Assembly: GCA_002104895.1 (NCBI GenBank)
Contig: MCFG01000458.1
Coordinates: 1 to 49,418 of the forward strand
Reading direction: 5' to 3'
DNA from: Anaeromyces robustus
Taxonomy: Eukaryota; Neocallimastigomycota; Neocallimastigomycetes; Neocallimastigales; Neocallimastigaceae
DNA length: 49,418 nt
A program made the translations under genes and the position numbers. Of this stretch, positions 1 to 10,241 are shown in pieces. The notes under the pieces are model-generated. The model saw only the letters and a program-made list of their open reading frames with translations, was not told where the DNA came from and did no database searches. How positions within the stretch are numbered: the first letter of the stretch is position 1; each line of letters begins with the position of its first letter.

Positions 1-492
1 TACAAAGGAAAGGGGGAAATAGTTGCTTATACCGATTCAGACTTTGCTGGAGATCCAAAGGACCGCAAATCTACCTCTGGATTTATTATCTTGATGAACA
101 ATGATCCAATATGCTGGCAATCGAAAAAACAAACAGTAGTTGCTACTTCTACTGCAGAAGCCGAATACATAGCAACAGCCGAATGTACCAAGAAAGTATT
201 ATGGTTACGAAACTTATTACAAGAATTATTTAAAATAAATAAACCAATAAAAATTTACACAGATAATTTAGCAAGTAAAATAACAATAGAAAATGGAGAA
301 TTAAACAATAAATTAAAACATATTGAAATAAAATTTTACTTTAACAAGGATAATATTAAAAATAACAAAATTAATTTAGAATACATCAGCACCGAAAAAA
401 TGCTTGCTGATCCACTCACAAAAATTATTAATGGACCAAAAATGACAAAATTTACAGACCAAATTTTTAACAAGACAAAAATTCTGGCCTGA
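1..492 (+). CDS. Ty1/copia pol, C-terminal RNase H fragment (partial, runs off window start)
   Basis: The reading frame is open from base 1 and stops with TGA at 490-492. The protein has the copia RNase H signature: TDSDFAGD, then KSTSGF, CWQSKKQ, the STAEAEY block with its acidic residue, and a later YTDN. It ends with the LADPLTK motif that closes copia pol. RNase H removes the RNA strand during reverse transcription of the element. Gag, protease, integrase and reverse transcriptase would lie to the left, outside the window. The base composition is clearly less AT-rich than the flanking DNA. A polypurine tract (GGGGGAA, 493-499) and an LTR start follow directly, as expected for the 3' end of such an element. 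The visible part shows no frameshift or stop, so the element may be fairly young, but the rest cannot be seen. Confidence 0.93.
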   Translation, partial: YKGKGEIVAYTDSDFAGDPKDRKSTSGFIILMNNDPICWQSKKQTVVATSTAEAEYIATAECTKKVLWLRNLLQELFKINKPIKIYTDNLASKITIENGELNNKLKHIEIKFYFNKDNIKNNKINLEYISTEKMLADPLTKIINGPKMTKFTDQIFNKTKILA

Positions 493-499
493 GGGGGAA
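493..499 (+). promoter_or_regulatory. Polypurine tract of the copia element
   Basis: GGGGGAA lies immediately after the pol stop and immediately before TGTTAGAATA. In LTR elements this purine run primes plus-strand DNA synthesis at the inner edge of the 3' LTR. The position is exactly as expected; function is inferred. Confidence 0.75.
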
Positions 500-798
500 T
501 GTTAGAATACAAAGAAAATAATTTTTAAATTATATTTAATAAACTTAAATTAAATGTCTTTGTTATTTTAATTTATCTCGTTGTTTATTTTAATTAATGT
601 AAATACGTTATGAACTCGTTGTATTTAATTTTTCTTTATATTATTATCAAGCCACGATTAGTATAAATACAAATGTATTTTCTTAAATTTGTAAAACCTT
701 GTAATTACCATATTTGTATATATACTATTAAATTTAAATCTTAAATAAATAAACTTTAATTATTATAAAAATTATTATAAAACTTCTTACTTCTAAAA
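500..798 (+). repeat. Putative 3' LTR of the copia element
   Basis: It starts with TGTTAGAA, the usual copia LTR opening, right after the polypurine tract. It includes a TATA-like GTATAAATAC near 661-672. The right end is uncertain. I place it near TTCTAAAA at 791-798, an imperfect inverted match to the opening. The matching 5' LTR is outside the window, so the length (about 300 bp) and the target duplication cannot be confirmed. Confidence 0.55.
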
Positions 799-944
799 CT
801 TATTAATTAATTAATTTATTCATTCATTCATTTATTTATTATAATAAAAAAAATTGATCAATTTATTTATTATTTATCTATTTATTCATTAATTTTATTA
901 ATTAATTATTTATTATTTATTTATATATTTATTTATTTATTCAT

Positions 945-991
<47 letters not shown>

Positions 992-1854
992 TTATAATAA
1001 TTTGAAATATTTGATTTGATCAATCTTTTTAATACTTATATTTTTCCAAAAAAGCATATTAAAAATAAAGTTATTTTGAGAATGGAAAAAAAAATATTTT
1101 AAAAAATAAGAAATTTTGTAATTTTGTACAATTAATAGAATTTTAAATTTTAAATTATTAAATTTGGCTAAAATATAAAAAAAATTTTTTTTATTAAATT
1201 AAAAAAAAAATTTTTCAAAAAATACATTTTTTTTTATATTATTATTAATAATTTTAAAAGAAACAAAAATATATAAAAAATAATTTTAAAATTAAAAATA
1301 AATAATAATAATTATTATAAAAATTAAAAAATAAATAAATAAAAAGGTAGATAAGTAAATAAAATAAATATATTAATATATTAATAAATAAATAAAATTA
1401 TAAAAATAAATAAATATTAAAATTAAATTTATATAAAAATACTGTTATAGATATTATTATTCTAATAAGTTTTATGTACCCTAATAATAATAAAAAAATA
1501 TAAGAAAAAAACATTTTTTAATTATACATCAAGTTTTAATAATAAATAAGATTTATTATTTTATTTTGTATAATATATCATATCAAATTAAATAAATTAT
1601 ATATTATATATATTACATTACATTATTAATATATTATATAACCATTTAATAATTAATTAAAATTTTGATATAAAAAAATAAAAAAAAAAGAGATAAAAAG
1701 TAGTTATGATAATAAATAAATAAATTAATATATAAATAAATAAATTAATATATAAATAAATAAATTAATATATAAATAAATAAATTAATATATAAATAAA
1801 TAAATAAATATATGTATTTAAAAGAAATTATGACAGTAGTTAATTTATTACCAT

Positions 1855-1918
<64 letters not shown>

Positions 1919-2014
1919 TTAATAATTTTATTTTTCAAATATAATTAAAAGGTTATTATAAGAAATTAGAAATATTTTTAAATATTATTTTTGAAAATAA
2001 TATACAAAAAGTAA
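799..2014. other. AT-rich non-coding DNA with microsatellites
   Basis: I see no gene here. The stretch holds a (TTTA)n run at about 927-992, a 20-bp tandem unit (ATAAATAAATAAATTAATAT) in about four copies at 1710-1800, and a second (TTTA)n run at about 1855-1921. The rest is A/T homopolymers and short repeats. Confidence 0.7.
1710..1800. repeat. 20-bp minisatellite, about 4 copies
   Basis: The unit ATAAATAAATAAATTAATAT repeats head to tail about four times and then degrades into (AAAT)n. Confidence 0.85.
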
Positions 2015-2300
2015 AATTAAATATAAATAAAGTAAATGAAAATAACATTATTTTAGATATTAATATTAATAGTAAAAAGTTACCATTTTTCATTTTTACT
2101 TTTACCAAGTGTTATAAATAATAATGTTGAAATGGTTAAATTACTAATAATGATGATATTGAAATGGTTAAATTACTATTAATAATGATATTGAAATGGT
2201 GAGATTACTAATAGATTATTCCAATAAAAATAAAATTATTCTAGATATTAATAAAAAGAATAGAAATGAAGATAATTCACTTTCAATAAGTTTTATTTGA
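2015..2300 (+). pseudogene. Decayed ankyrin-repeat gene fragment
   Basis: From 2187 one frame reads DIEMVRLLIDYSNKNKIILD and continues with an Asn/Lys-rich stretch before a TGA at 2298-2300. The block xVEMVKLLI is the second helix of an ankyrin repeat. Similar pieces (NNVEMVKLLI near 2120, and again near 2155) lie just upstream in shifting frames, and NENNIILDIN occurs near 2036. Stops and frameshifts interrupt every frame, and no start is visible. Ankyrin repeats mediate protein-protein contacts. Asn-rich ankyrin families are common in AT-rich fungal and protist genomes (general knowledge). A 30-33 bp segment is itself triplicated at about 2120-2205, probably by slippage. Only the motif is secure; gene extent and original function are unknown. 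Confidence 0.5.
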
Positions 2301-3811
2301 AATGGTAAAGTTATTAATAAATTACTTTATTAAGAATAACATAAAATATTTACTATTTTTTATTGATGGTAGACATACGTATAAAATTATTATTTTTTAT
2401 TTTTTATTTTTTATTTTTTTTTTAAATTTAAATGATATTGATATATCTAACTGATAATTTATTTATTAAGTTATCAAATAATTATTAAATATTTATTATG
2501 AGTTTTTTTATATATTTATTTATTAATTGTATTATTTTTTTTATATTATATAAAAACATATTTTTATTCATTTTGATATATATAGAAATAAAATAATATA
2601 GGAATAAAATAATATATAGAAATAAAATAGAATATAGAAATAAAATAATATGAAATAAAATAGAATATAAATATAAAATAACATATAAAGATTAAGAATA
2701 TATTAATAATTCTAGTATATATATTATTTTTTTTAATTATATATTAATAACAGTGCTGATAACCATGTTATCTATCGTATATTTATTGCTCATTGGAATT
2801 TATATTTTTAAATATAAAAATATTATGAACATCATATGTTTAATTGAAAAATAATCTTAAAATAGAATTAATAAAAATGTTTCAAATGGTTTTATTATTC
2901 TTTATCCTATATGATATAGTAAAAATTGAATTTTATTATTAAAAAAATTGTTATTAAATATTTAAATATTTTTATATCCAAGAATAAAATACCCAATTTC
3001 ATTATAATTAAAGTTTATCAATTAAAAATTTTTAAAATAGTATTTTAAAGTTTTATTTGAAATTGATATTAAAAATTTTAATAATTATATAAAAAATATA
3101 TGTTAATTTTTTTTTTTTTTATAATTTAAAATACTGGTTATCCAATAAGTTTTTTTAAAATTTTTTCTTATACTTTTCTTTTATTTAATTTAATTAATTA
3201 ATTAGTTAAAATTTTTTTTTTTTTACAACAAATAATTATAATTCATTAATTAATTTAATTAAGATATAATATTATATTTTTATAAATAGTATCATTATAT
3301 TTTATTATTTAATTTTTAATTGTATTTTATTAATTTTATTAATTTTTAATTCTTTTTTATAAAAAATATTTTTAAAATATTTTTATAATTTATAGTTATA
3401 ATATAATGTGAGTTGAGCATGTCTATATTTAAATAGTAATAATAATATTAAAATTATATTAATAATTTATAGGTAATTTTAAAAAAAATACATAATCTTC
3501 TTTTTTTTTAATAAATAAATAAATATAAAATTTTTCATATTATAATTTTATAATTATTGTAAAATTAATTTAAAATACTAAATATAATTTTAAATAAGAA
3601 AAAAAAGTTAATTAATAATAAAAATAATTTAATAATAAAATTTTAAAAAAAATATATATATATAAATATAAAAATTTCTTTCTAATTAAAAAATTTGAAT
3701 TAATAATAAATAAAAATTTTTTTTTTATTTTTTGAAATTTAATTCAAAGAAAAGAAATCAAAAGAAAAAAAAAAAAAAACTTTTTTCAATATACCCAAAT
3801 AATATATAAAA
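2301..3811. other. AT-rich non-coding DNA
   Basis: No coding frame of more than about 30 codons with normal composition is visible. The region holds poly-A and poly-T runs, short AATATAGAAATAAAAT-type repeats (about 2580-2660), and the immediate upstream region of the next gene. Confidence 0.6.
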
Positions 3812-4168
3812 ATGAAAATCAATAATGCAATTATAGTTTTATCCCTTATTAAATTAGCTGTTATAGTCATAAGTTCACCAGTTACAGATTCTTCAATTCA
3901 AAATTCTGATGATAATTCATATACAGTACATGATCTTTATGGTAATTATGAGGAAGAAAATCAATTTGTAAATATTAAGCGCCGTGATCCAAAAGGATTT
4001 TGGAAAAAAATAAGTAAACCTTTTGTACGTCGTGACCATTATGATGATGAAAATGTCAATGACAATGATATTGATATTGATATTGATGAAGGAGATCAAT
4101 ATTTAGATATTAATCGTCGTGATACAAATGGTTCTTGGAATAAAATAAATCGTCGTAATTATTATTGA
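3812..4168 (+). CDS. Small secreted protein with repeated dibasic (Kex2-type) sites
   Basis: 118 residues; starts at an ATG preceded by an A-rich leader. Residues 1-21 form a signal peptide (MKINN, then a hydrophobic IIVLSLIKLAVIVI core, with likely cleavage near SS-PV). The mature part is hydrophilic and contains two diverged repeats. Each has an acidic stretch, a Q-[FY]-[VL]-[ND]-I block, a dibasic site, a short D-x-x-G-x-W-x-K-I peptide, and another dibasic site. Dibasic sites lie at 56-58 (KRR), 73-74, 102-103 and 114-115. Cleavage would release peptides of about 14 residues (59-72) and 10 residues (104-113), each with one Trp. This is the layout of fungal Kex2-processed repeat precursors (pheromones, cyclic-peptide precursors, repellent-like peptides). 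I do not recognise the family. AATAAA just after the stop could serve for polyadenylation. No neighbour suggests a pathway. Confidence 0.75.
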   Translation: MKINNAIIVLSLIKLAVIVISSPVTDSSIQNSDDNSYTVHDLYGNYEEENQFVNIKRRDPKGFWKKISKPFVRRDHYDDENVNDNDIDIDIDEGDQYLDINRRDTNGSWNKINRRNYY

Positions 4169-7100
4169 ATAAAGTCAAGATGAAAGTTCTAAATAATAAC
4201 TAATATAAATGAACCCAATTTTCATAGTTACATTCATTATGAAAATTATAAAAAATATTTTATATATAATGATAATATAATTAATCATGATAAAATAATT
4301 AAATTTATTGTGAAATATATAAGTATTATATATAAAATGTTTATATATTGTATATAAATAAATATTTATTTTATTATATTAAAAAAATATATAATTAAAT
4401 TATATAAACAGAAAAACAAAAAAAAAAAGTTTTAAAAATTATACCAAATTATATTAATAAACAAAGATATAAAATATAAAAATAAATATGCTTTCTTTTT
4501 ATTCTTATTAATAATATTCTTTTTATTATTAATATTATTATTTATATTAATAATATTCTTTTTATTATTAATATTATTATTTATATTAATAATAATCTTC
4601 TATTAATAAAAAATTATTTTTATTAATAAATATAATATATAATTTTGTATTATCTTTTTTTTTTTTTTTGTTCTACTTTCCAATCACCACTATTATGTAT
4701 TTAATATAAGTTAATTTATATTTAATAATATTTATTTCATTTATATTTTCAAAAGTGTTTCAAAATAGTCTCTTATTTAAATGATAAAAATTATTTATAT
4801 ATATGAATTTTATACATATATATAAAAAAATTGAAATTTTGAAAATAATTTCTGTTCTCTTTTTATATATAATTTTTATGTATATAAATAATGTCAAAGT
4901 AAATATGAAAAAAGAAAAAATATTAAACTTCTTTTTATAGTAACGCTGTATATAATTATTATCATAAATAGTATTTACATACATATTTGTATTTTTTAAC
5001 TGTTGGTATTTCTATTTAAAAAAATGTTTTTATTTTTTTTAAATTATATTTTCGTCATATAAAATTTTCTAGGATAAACTCAAAAATAAAATAATATACT
5101 TTTTTTTTCTATAACATTATATATAATAAAAAAAAAAAAAAAGAAAACTGCAATATTTTTCACATAATTTTTAATTATACATTTCTATTAATATGTTATT
5201 CTTTTAGTCATAACTAGTTTATTAATGTAATTTTTGTTATTAATAATTTTAATAATATTTTATTATTTTATTTAACAATTACAATATAATTAATAAATAA
5301 AAGCAAATACAAAGAGTGTTATAATTGTATTATGATTTTATTTTATATTATACAATAATTAATTGTTATTATATTAAAAATATAACAATAAATCATAAAA
5401 TTAAAAAAAATGAAATATAATTAATTTTCTAATTAATAATATATTTCAATATGAAATAATTTTAACAAATAATATAAAATAATAAAATACATCACAATAT
5501 AAGTTGTTATTATTAAAAGATATAAGATATAATATAATATGAATAAGTTACAGTTTATTACTTTTGTCTCACATTTTTGTGATTCTATGATATTCATTTT
5601 TTTTTTTTTTGATATAATAAAATATTTTAATTAAAAAAATAGAAAATTCTTTATTTTATATATCTTAAATATTATATGATATATGAATTATATATTATAT
5701 AATACTAAATAATATGATATATAATAAAAAAAATTTTTTTTTATTAATTTTATTATATTTAAAAACAATTATATTTATTTATTTTATTCATTTATTATAC
5801 ATAAACATCTATAGCAACATATTGTTATTGTTTATTTGTTTTCTTTTTTAATAAATTAAATTGAACAAAAGATCTAATTGATAAAACTATGAAATTTAAA
5901 TAGATATTTTATGAATAATCATTTATAAATCTTGGAATGTTCTAAGTTCCTGTTATTTTTTTTTCCGCAAAGCTGAAATCACTGCGAGGGATATTCAACT
6001 GAATGACCTTATTTATATATTAATATATCTATATAAAATAAACTAACTACTATAGTAATTAAAATATTATGATAGCAGTTAGTTTATAAATATATTTGTT
6101 TGCTAAAAAAAAAAAAAAAACAATATGCTGTTATATATATTATAAATAATTTCTTATTCATAACTTATTATATTATATAATATATTAATATTATATAAAT
6201 AATATGTTATATATAAATAAATATGTTTAAAATATATAAACTTTACTATACTATATTTTACTTTAATAGTTAATTAGTGTTAAAATATATAAAATATAAA
6301 ATGTATTTAAAATTTTAATATATATTTTATACATAACTATCATAAGGTTATAGCATATAAGTAATAGTAATATATTTATAAGTCATTGCTAGGGTTTTAT
6401 TTACTTATTTTAATTTTTATAATATTAATTTATTATTAATTTAAATATATATAAAATTTATATATAATTTATCCTATCTTTATCCTGTCTTTAAATAATT
6501 AAAAGTTGTCATTTTATATTATTAATATATAATTATATATTCAAATCAATTATAATATATTATTAATATATTATAAATATTATAAATGTTAAAAAAGAAA
6601 AATCTGAAAAATTAATTTTTTTTTTTTTTTTAATAATTATATTAATTTTTACTAAAAAAAAAAAAAAAAAAGAATTATTTCTTTTCATCCCTATTTTATT
6701 AATAATGATTGGATAAAATAAAGATGATTTGGATAAAATATATAAATTAAACAATTTATTCACCAATATATTTTGACATATGAATTTTCTAACTTTCTTT
6801 TTTTTAATATATATAAACATGTCAATATTTTTAATATGATTTTACAATTTAATAAATAATTTAATCAAATGTTCCTTTAAACAATTATTAATTTTATAAT
6901 AATAGCATAAATTCAAATATATATATTTTTTTTATGACTCGATTTTTATTTTCATTCTTTAGGAGTAAATATAAATAAAAATAATTTTTTTCTTTTTTTT
7001 TTTTAAAAATTGAAATATAATAGAAACATCAATAAAATAAATTATAAATAATAAATAATAAAAATAAAAAAAAAAAATTAAAATATAGAAATATATTTTT

Positions 7101-7193
7101 TTCAAATATATATAAATAAAAATTAATAAAAATTTATATATTTTTTAAAATTATATAAATATATATATATATATATATAAATTAATAAAAATA

Positions 7194-7234
<41 letters not shown>

Positions 7235-7294
7235 TTAATATTAAATTAGAATAAATTATTATATTATTCTTTTTAAAAAAAAAATATCTTCAAT
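4169..7294. other. AT-rich non-coding DNA
   Basis: I see no gene. A 39-bp direct repeat lies at 4509-4586. A short island of ordinary composition sits at about 5935-6010, but it gives no convincing product. Long A/T runs make apparent short frames uninformative. The last 200 bases contain AT dinucleotide and AAT runs leading into the deacetylase gene. Confidence 0.6.
4509..4586. repeat. 39-bp tandem duplication
   Basis: Two adjacent copies of a 39-bp unit starting TAATAATATTC, apparently identical. Confidence 0.8.
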
Positions 7295-8251
7295 ATGAAA
7301 AACGCTTTATTAATTGCTGTTGCTACTTTAGTTTCTATACAGTCTATTTTTGGATTCCAAGTTATTGAAAGTTGTCAAAAACCAGGTGATTTTGCTTTAA
7401 CCTTTGATGATGGACCATCTATTGAACATACTGGATTAATTCTTGATATTCTTAAAAAAGAAAATGTTAAAGCTACTTTCTTTGTTAATGGTAATAATTG
7501 TGTTGATGTTGCTAATACTCCAACTGCTCAAGAACTTATTAAGAGAGAATATGCTGAAGGTCATAATATTGCTAGTCATACTTTAAATCATCCAGCTGAA
7601 GGAATTACTAAATTAACTGATAAACAAGTCCTTGATGAAATTAAAGGTTTAAATGATCTTCTTTTCGATCTTATTGGTGTTAAACCAAACTTTTTCAGAC
7701 CACCATTAGGTGAAGTTACTGAAGCTAATGGAAAAATTATTGATCAAGAAGGTATTAAAGCTATTATTAATTGGAATTTAGATTCAAATGATTGGAAAGA
7801 AGCTGATGAAATTGAAAAAAAAGGATATGCTACTACTAATGCTACTGCAAATTATTTAGAAGTTTTAGATCAAAGTGATCCAACTCAAACAAGTCTTATT
7901 GCTTTAAATCATGATATTAATGATGTTACTGCTAAACGTAACTTAGAACTTATGATTCCAATTATTAAGGCACGTGGTTGGAGATTTGTTACTATGGATG
8001 AATGTCTTGGTATATCTACATATCAAAATATTAATAGTTTAGAAAACAAAAGTGTAATTCAAGGTAATACAACTGTTACTACTACTATGAATAGAGCTAT
8101 TCCAACTATTACTACTACTGTTACTGTTTTACCACCAGATCCAAGTTCTAATTTAAATGAAAAGTGGAGCTATTACTCAAACAGTTTCTGTCTTTTCTAC
8201 TATAATTTTAATATTATTAACTATTATTTTTATCTTTTATTAAATAGATAG
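7295..8251 (+). CDS. Secreted polysaccharide (chitin) deacetylase, CE4/NodB domain, C-terminus frameshifted
   Basis: 318 residues. Residues 1-20 are a signal peptide. The NodB homology domain follows with all five motifs: TFDDGP (36-41, catalytic Asp38 and metal Asp39), HTLNH (95-99, the two metal His), RPP (135-137), DSNDW (163-167) and ALNHD (203-207, catalytic His206). The family removes N-acetyl groups from chitin or O-acetyl groups from xylan. In fungi, secreted versions of this size mostly act on cell-wall chitin, so chitin deacetylase is the best guess. A Thr-rich stalk (about 245-278) follows. In the present frame the last 30 residues are Tyr/Phe-rich and unlike the family. Shifting frame at about 8162 gives SGAITQTVSV and then a hydrophobic tail ending at TAA 8241-8243, a typical GPI-attachment signal. 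One extra A (or two missing) in GAAAAG explains this. It is either a real lesion that releases the enzyme from the surface or a sequencing error. Confidence 0.93.
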   Translation: MKNALLIAVATLVSIQSIFGFQVIESCQKPGDFALTFDDGPSIEHTGLILDILKKENVKATFFVNGNNCVDVANTPTAQELIKREYAEGHNIASHTLNHPAEGITKLTDKQVLDEIKGLNDLLFDLIGVKPNFFRPPLGEVTEANGKIIDQEGIKAIINWNLDSNDWKEADEIEKKGYATTNATANYLEVLDQSDPTQTSLIALNHDINDVTAKRNLELMIPIIKARGWRFVTMDECLGISTYQNINSLENKSVIQGNTTVTTTMNRAIPTITTTVTVLPPDPSSNLNEKWSYYSNSFCLFYYNFNIINYYFYLLLNR

Positions 8252-8867
8252 AAACTGTATATATATTAATAATTAATAATAATAATAATTATAAATAATA
8301 ATAATAATAATAAATAATAATAATAATAATAATAATATTAATAATAATAAAAAGAAAATTTACAAATATTTATTTTTCATTTATTTATATAAAAAATACA
8401 TAATAGAAATAACATATTTAAAAATTACATAAATTATATAAGTTAAAAACAATATTTAATTTAATATATATATATATATATTTATAAAAATATATAATAT
8501 TTTTTATTAATAGTATATTTAATTATTAAAATAATGAAATGTAAAAATTATAAAAAATAATAGAAAAAAAAATAATAATCTTCTTTTTTGTAAATAAAAC
8601 GTTAATATATATAATATATACATTATACATAAAATAATATTTAAATTCATATAATAATAAATCATGAGTTATAATTAATTCATATAATATTTATTAATAA
8701 AATAAATTATATAAATATATTTTTAATACAATTTATCTTTTTTTATATAAAATATTATATTAAAAATCAAAAATCTCTATTATTTTTTAATTCATATTGA
8801 TAAAATAAATTAAATTTAATGAAATTCTTAATGTAATTACATTTGAAATTCATAATTATTACTTTTG

Positions 8868-8978
8868 TTACTTATAAGTTAGTATAAATAGGTATGTAGT
8901 TTTCTTTGTAAAACTTTGTAATTACCAAAATTAAAAATGTTATAAAAGCCTACATTATAAAACTTTTAAAAAATATAT
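8868..8978 (+). repeat. Possible diverged fragment of the copia LTR
   Basis: It shares an ordered set of words with the LTR at 500-798: TTAGTATAAATA, then TTGTAAAACYTTGTAATTACCA, then ATTATAAAACTT. The spacing is shorter. The start is not visible, so this looks like an old solo LTR or a truncated copy. Confidence 0.45.
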
Positions 8979-9053
8979 AATATAAATATAATTCTTTTAA
9001 TATTTATATAAAAATAAAAATCAAATTATTTAAATCCTTAATTAAAAAATAAA

Positions 9054-9172
9054 ATGATATAAAATTAAATGATATAAATTAAATGATATAAAATTAAATG
9101 ATATAAAATTAAATGATATAAAATTAAATGATATAAAATTAAATGATATAAAATTAAATGATATAAAATTTA
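9054..9172. repeat. 15-bp minisatellite, about 8 copies
   Basis: The unit ATGATATAAAATTAA is repeated about eight times, with small length changes in the first copies. Confidence 0.85.
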
Positions 9173-9397
9173 ATAAAATTAAATAAAATAAAAAAAAAAA
9201 TAAAATAAATTATACTAACAATATTACTAATTGTAAAGTAAATAAATTTTATTTTTATTTTTTTTATTCTCTTTTTTTATATATTTATATATTTATTTAT
9301 TTAGTTATTTAGTTATTTATTTTTACTAAGTTTTTATATTTTTTTTAATAATTTTTTTTATTCATAATAATTATCATAAACAATTATCAAAATAATA

Positions 9398-9805
9398 TAA
9401 TAATAATAATAATAATAATAACAATTCAATTCAAATCCAAATATGAATAATGTGGGTTGTATGAATAATATGAAAAAAATGAATGAACGGTTGTTATATG
9501 AAAAATAATATAATGCATAACAACGATAACACAATAACAACAACAATAATAATAATAATAACAATAACAACAACAATAACAATAATAACAATAACAACAA
9601 CAACAACAACAATAATAAATAATAATAATAATTATAATAATAAATAATAATAAATAATAATAATAATAATAATAATAAATAATAATACTAATAATAACAA
9701 TAACAACAACAACAACAACAACAACAATAATAATAATAATAATAATAATATAACAACAACAATAATAATGATAATATTAATAATAATAATAACAACAACA
9801 ACATC
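9398..9805. repeat. Mixed AAT/CAA triplet microsatellite
   Basis: Interrupted (AAT)n and (CAA)n runs, broken by a short complex patch at about 9425-9530. They stop abruptly where the bacterial-like segment begins at about 9806. All frames read poly-Asn/Gln or poly-Leu/Ile, so I do not call a gene. Confidence 0.75.
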
Positions 9806-9820
9806 ATCAGAAAAAATCGA

Positions 9821-9825
9821 AGGGA
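9821..9825 (+). promoter_or_regulatory. Shine-Dalgarno-like AGGGA ahead of the bacterial-like gene
   Basis: AGGGA lies 4 bases before the ATG at 9830, the usual bacterial ribosome-binding position. This is odd in a eukaryote and supports a bacterial source that brought its 5' flank with it. Confidence 0.45.
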
Positions 9826-9829
9826 AATT

Positions 9830-10241
9830 ATGAATCAGCATATTCCTGTGAGCAATAAAACATTGGATCTTGCAGACTGTAGAGACCAGTGGTTTTTTGA
9901 TGAAAAATATCAGGTATGGTGTCTGGAGGATATTCTCTATACACTTAAGGCAACTACACCGAAATTCCAGCGGATGAGCATATTCGTGCCGGCGAAATAT
10001 ATGAATAAAAACGGGACAGTTAATGAAGAGGGTATGAATGGTGATTATAATGCAAAGACAGCCCCTGTTATTTTTGCGTCGGTGCCAAAGACGCAGATAC
10101 AGCGTTCACCATTTCGATACTCTGGCTCTTAAACTTGCAGAACAAGGTATAGACACGGATTATGCACTTGTATGGGATTTACCGCACTGCGAAGCCGATT
10201 ATCCGGGCGAAATTTGTGACTGGATTAATAGCACAGTTTAA
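9830..10241 (+). pseudogene. Internally deleted tannase-like (subtype B) alpha/beta-hydrolase gene of bacterial type
   Basis: From ATG 9830 the frame encodes about 80 residues with the N-terminal block FDEKYQVWCLEDILYTLKAT and then KFQRMSIFVPAKYM, NGDYNAKTAPVIF. This resembles the start of Firmicute tannase-like/feruloyl-esterase-like alpha/beta hydrolases (from memory of the family). The frame breaks near 10075. A second frame reads VGAKDADTAFTIS (about 10078-10116). A third frame (about 10119-10241) reads TLALKLAEQGIDTDYALVW and then HCEADYPGEICDWI, which looks like the family C-terminus with the catalytic His. The middle of the protein, including the nucleophile Ser region, is missing; family members run to several hundred residues. 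At least one large deletion and one further small indel are needed. The product as it stands (100 residues from the ATG) should be inactive. Confidence 0.65.

Larger units (their letters stand above)
8252..9397. other. AT-rich non-coding DNA downstream of the deacetylase
   Basis: It contains AAT runs (8275-8350), a possible LTR relic (8868-8978) and a 15-bp minisatellite (9054-9172). No gene is visible. Confidence 0.6.

Noticed and set aside
9358-9841. Poly-Leu and poly-Ile minus-strand frames in the CAA/AAT repeat
   Set aside because: They are translations of triplet repeats with no flanking domain.
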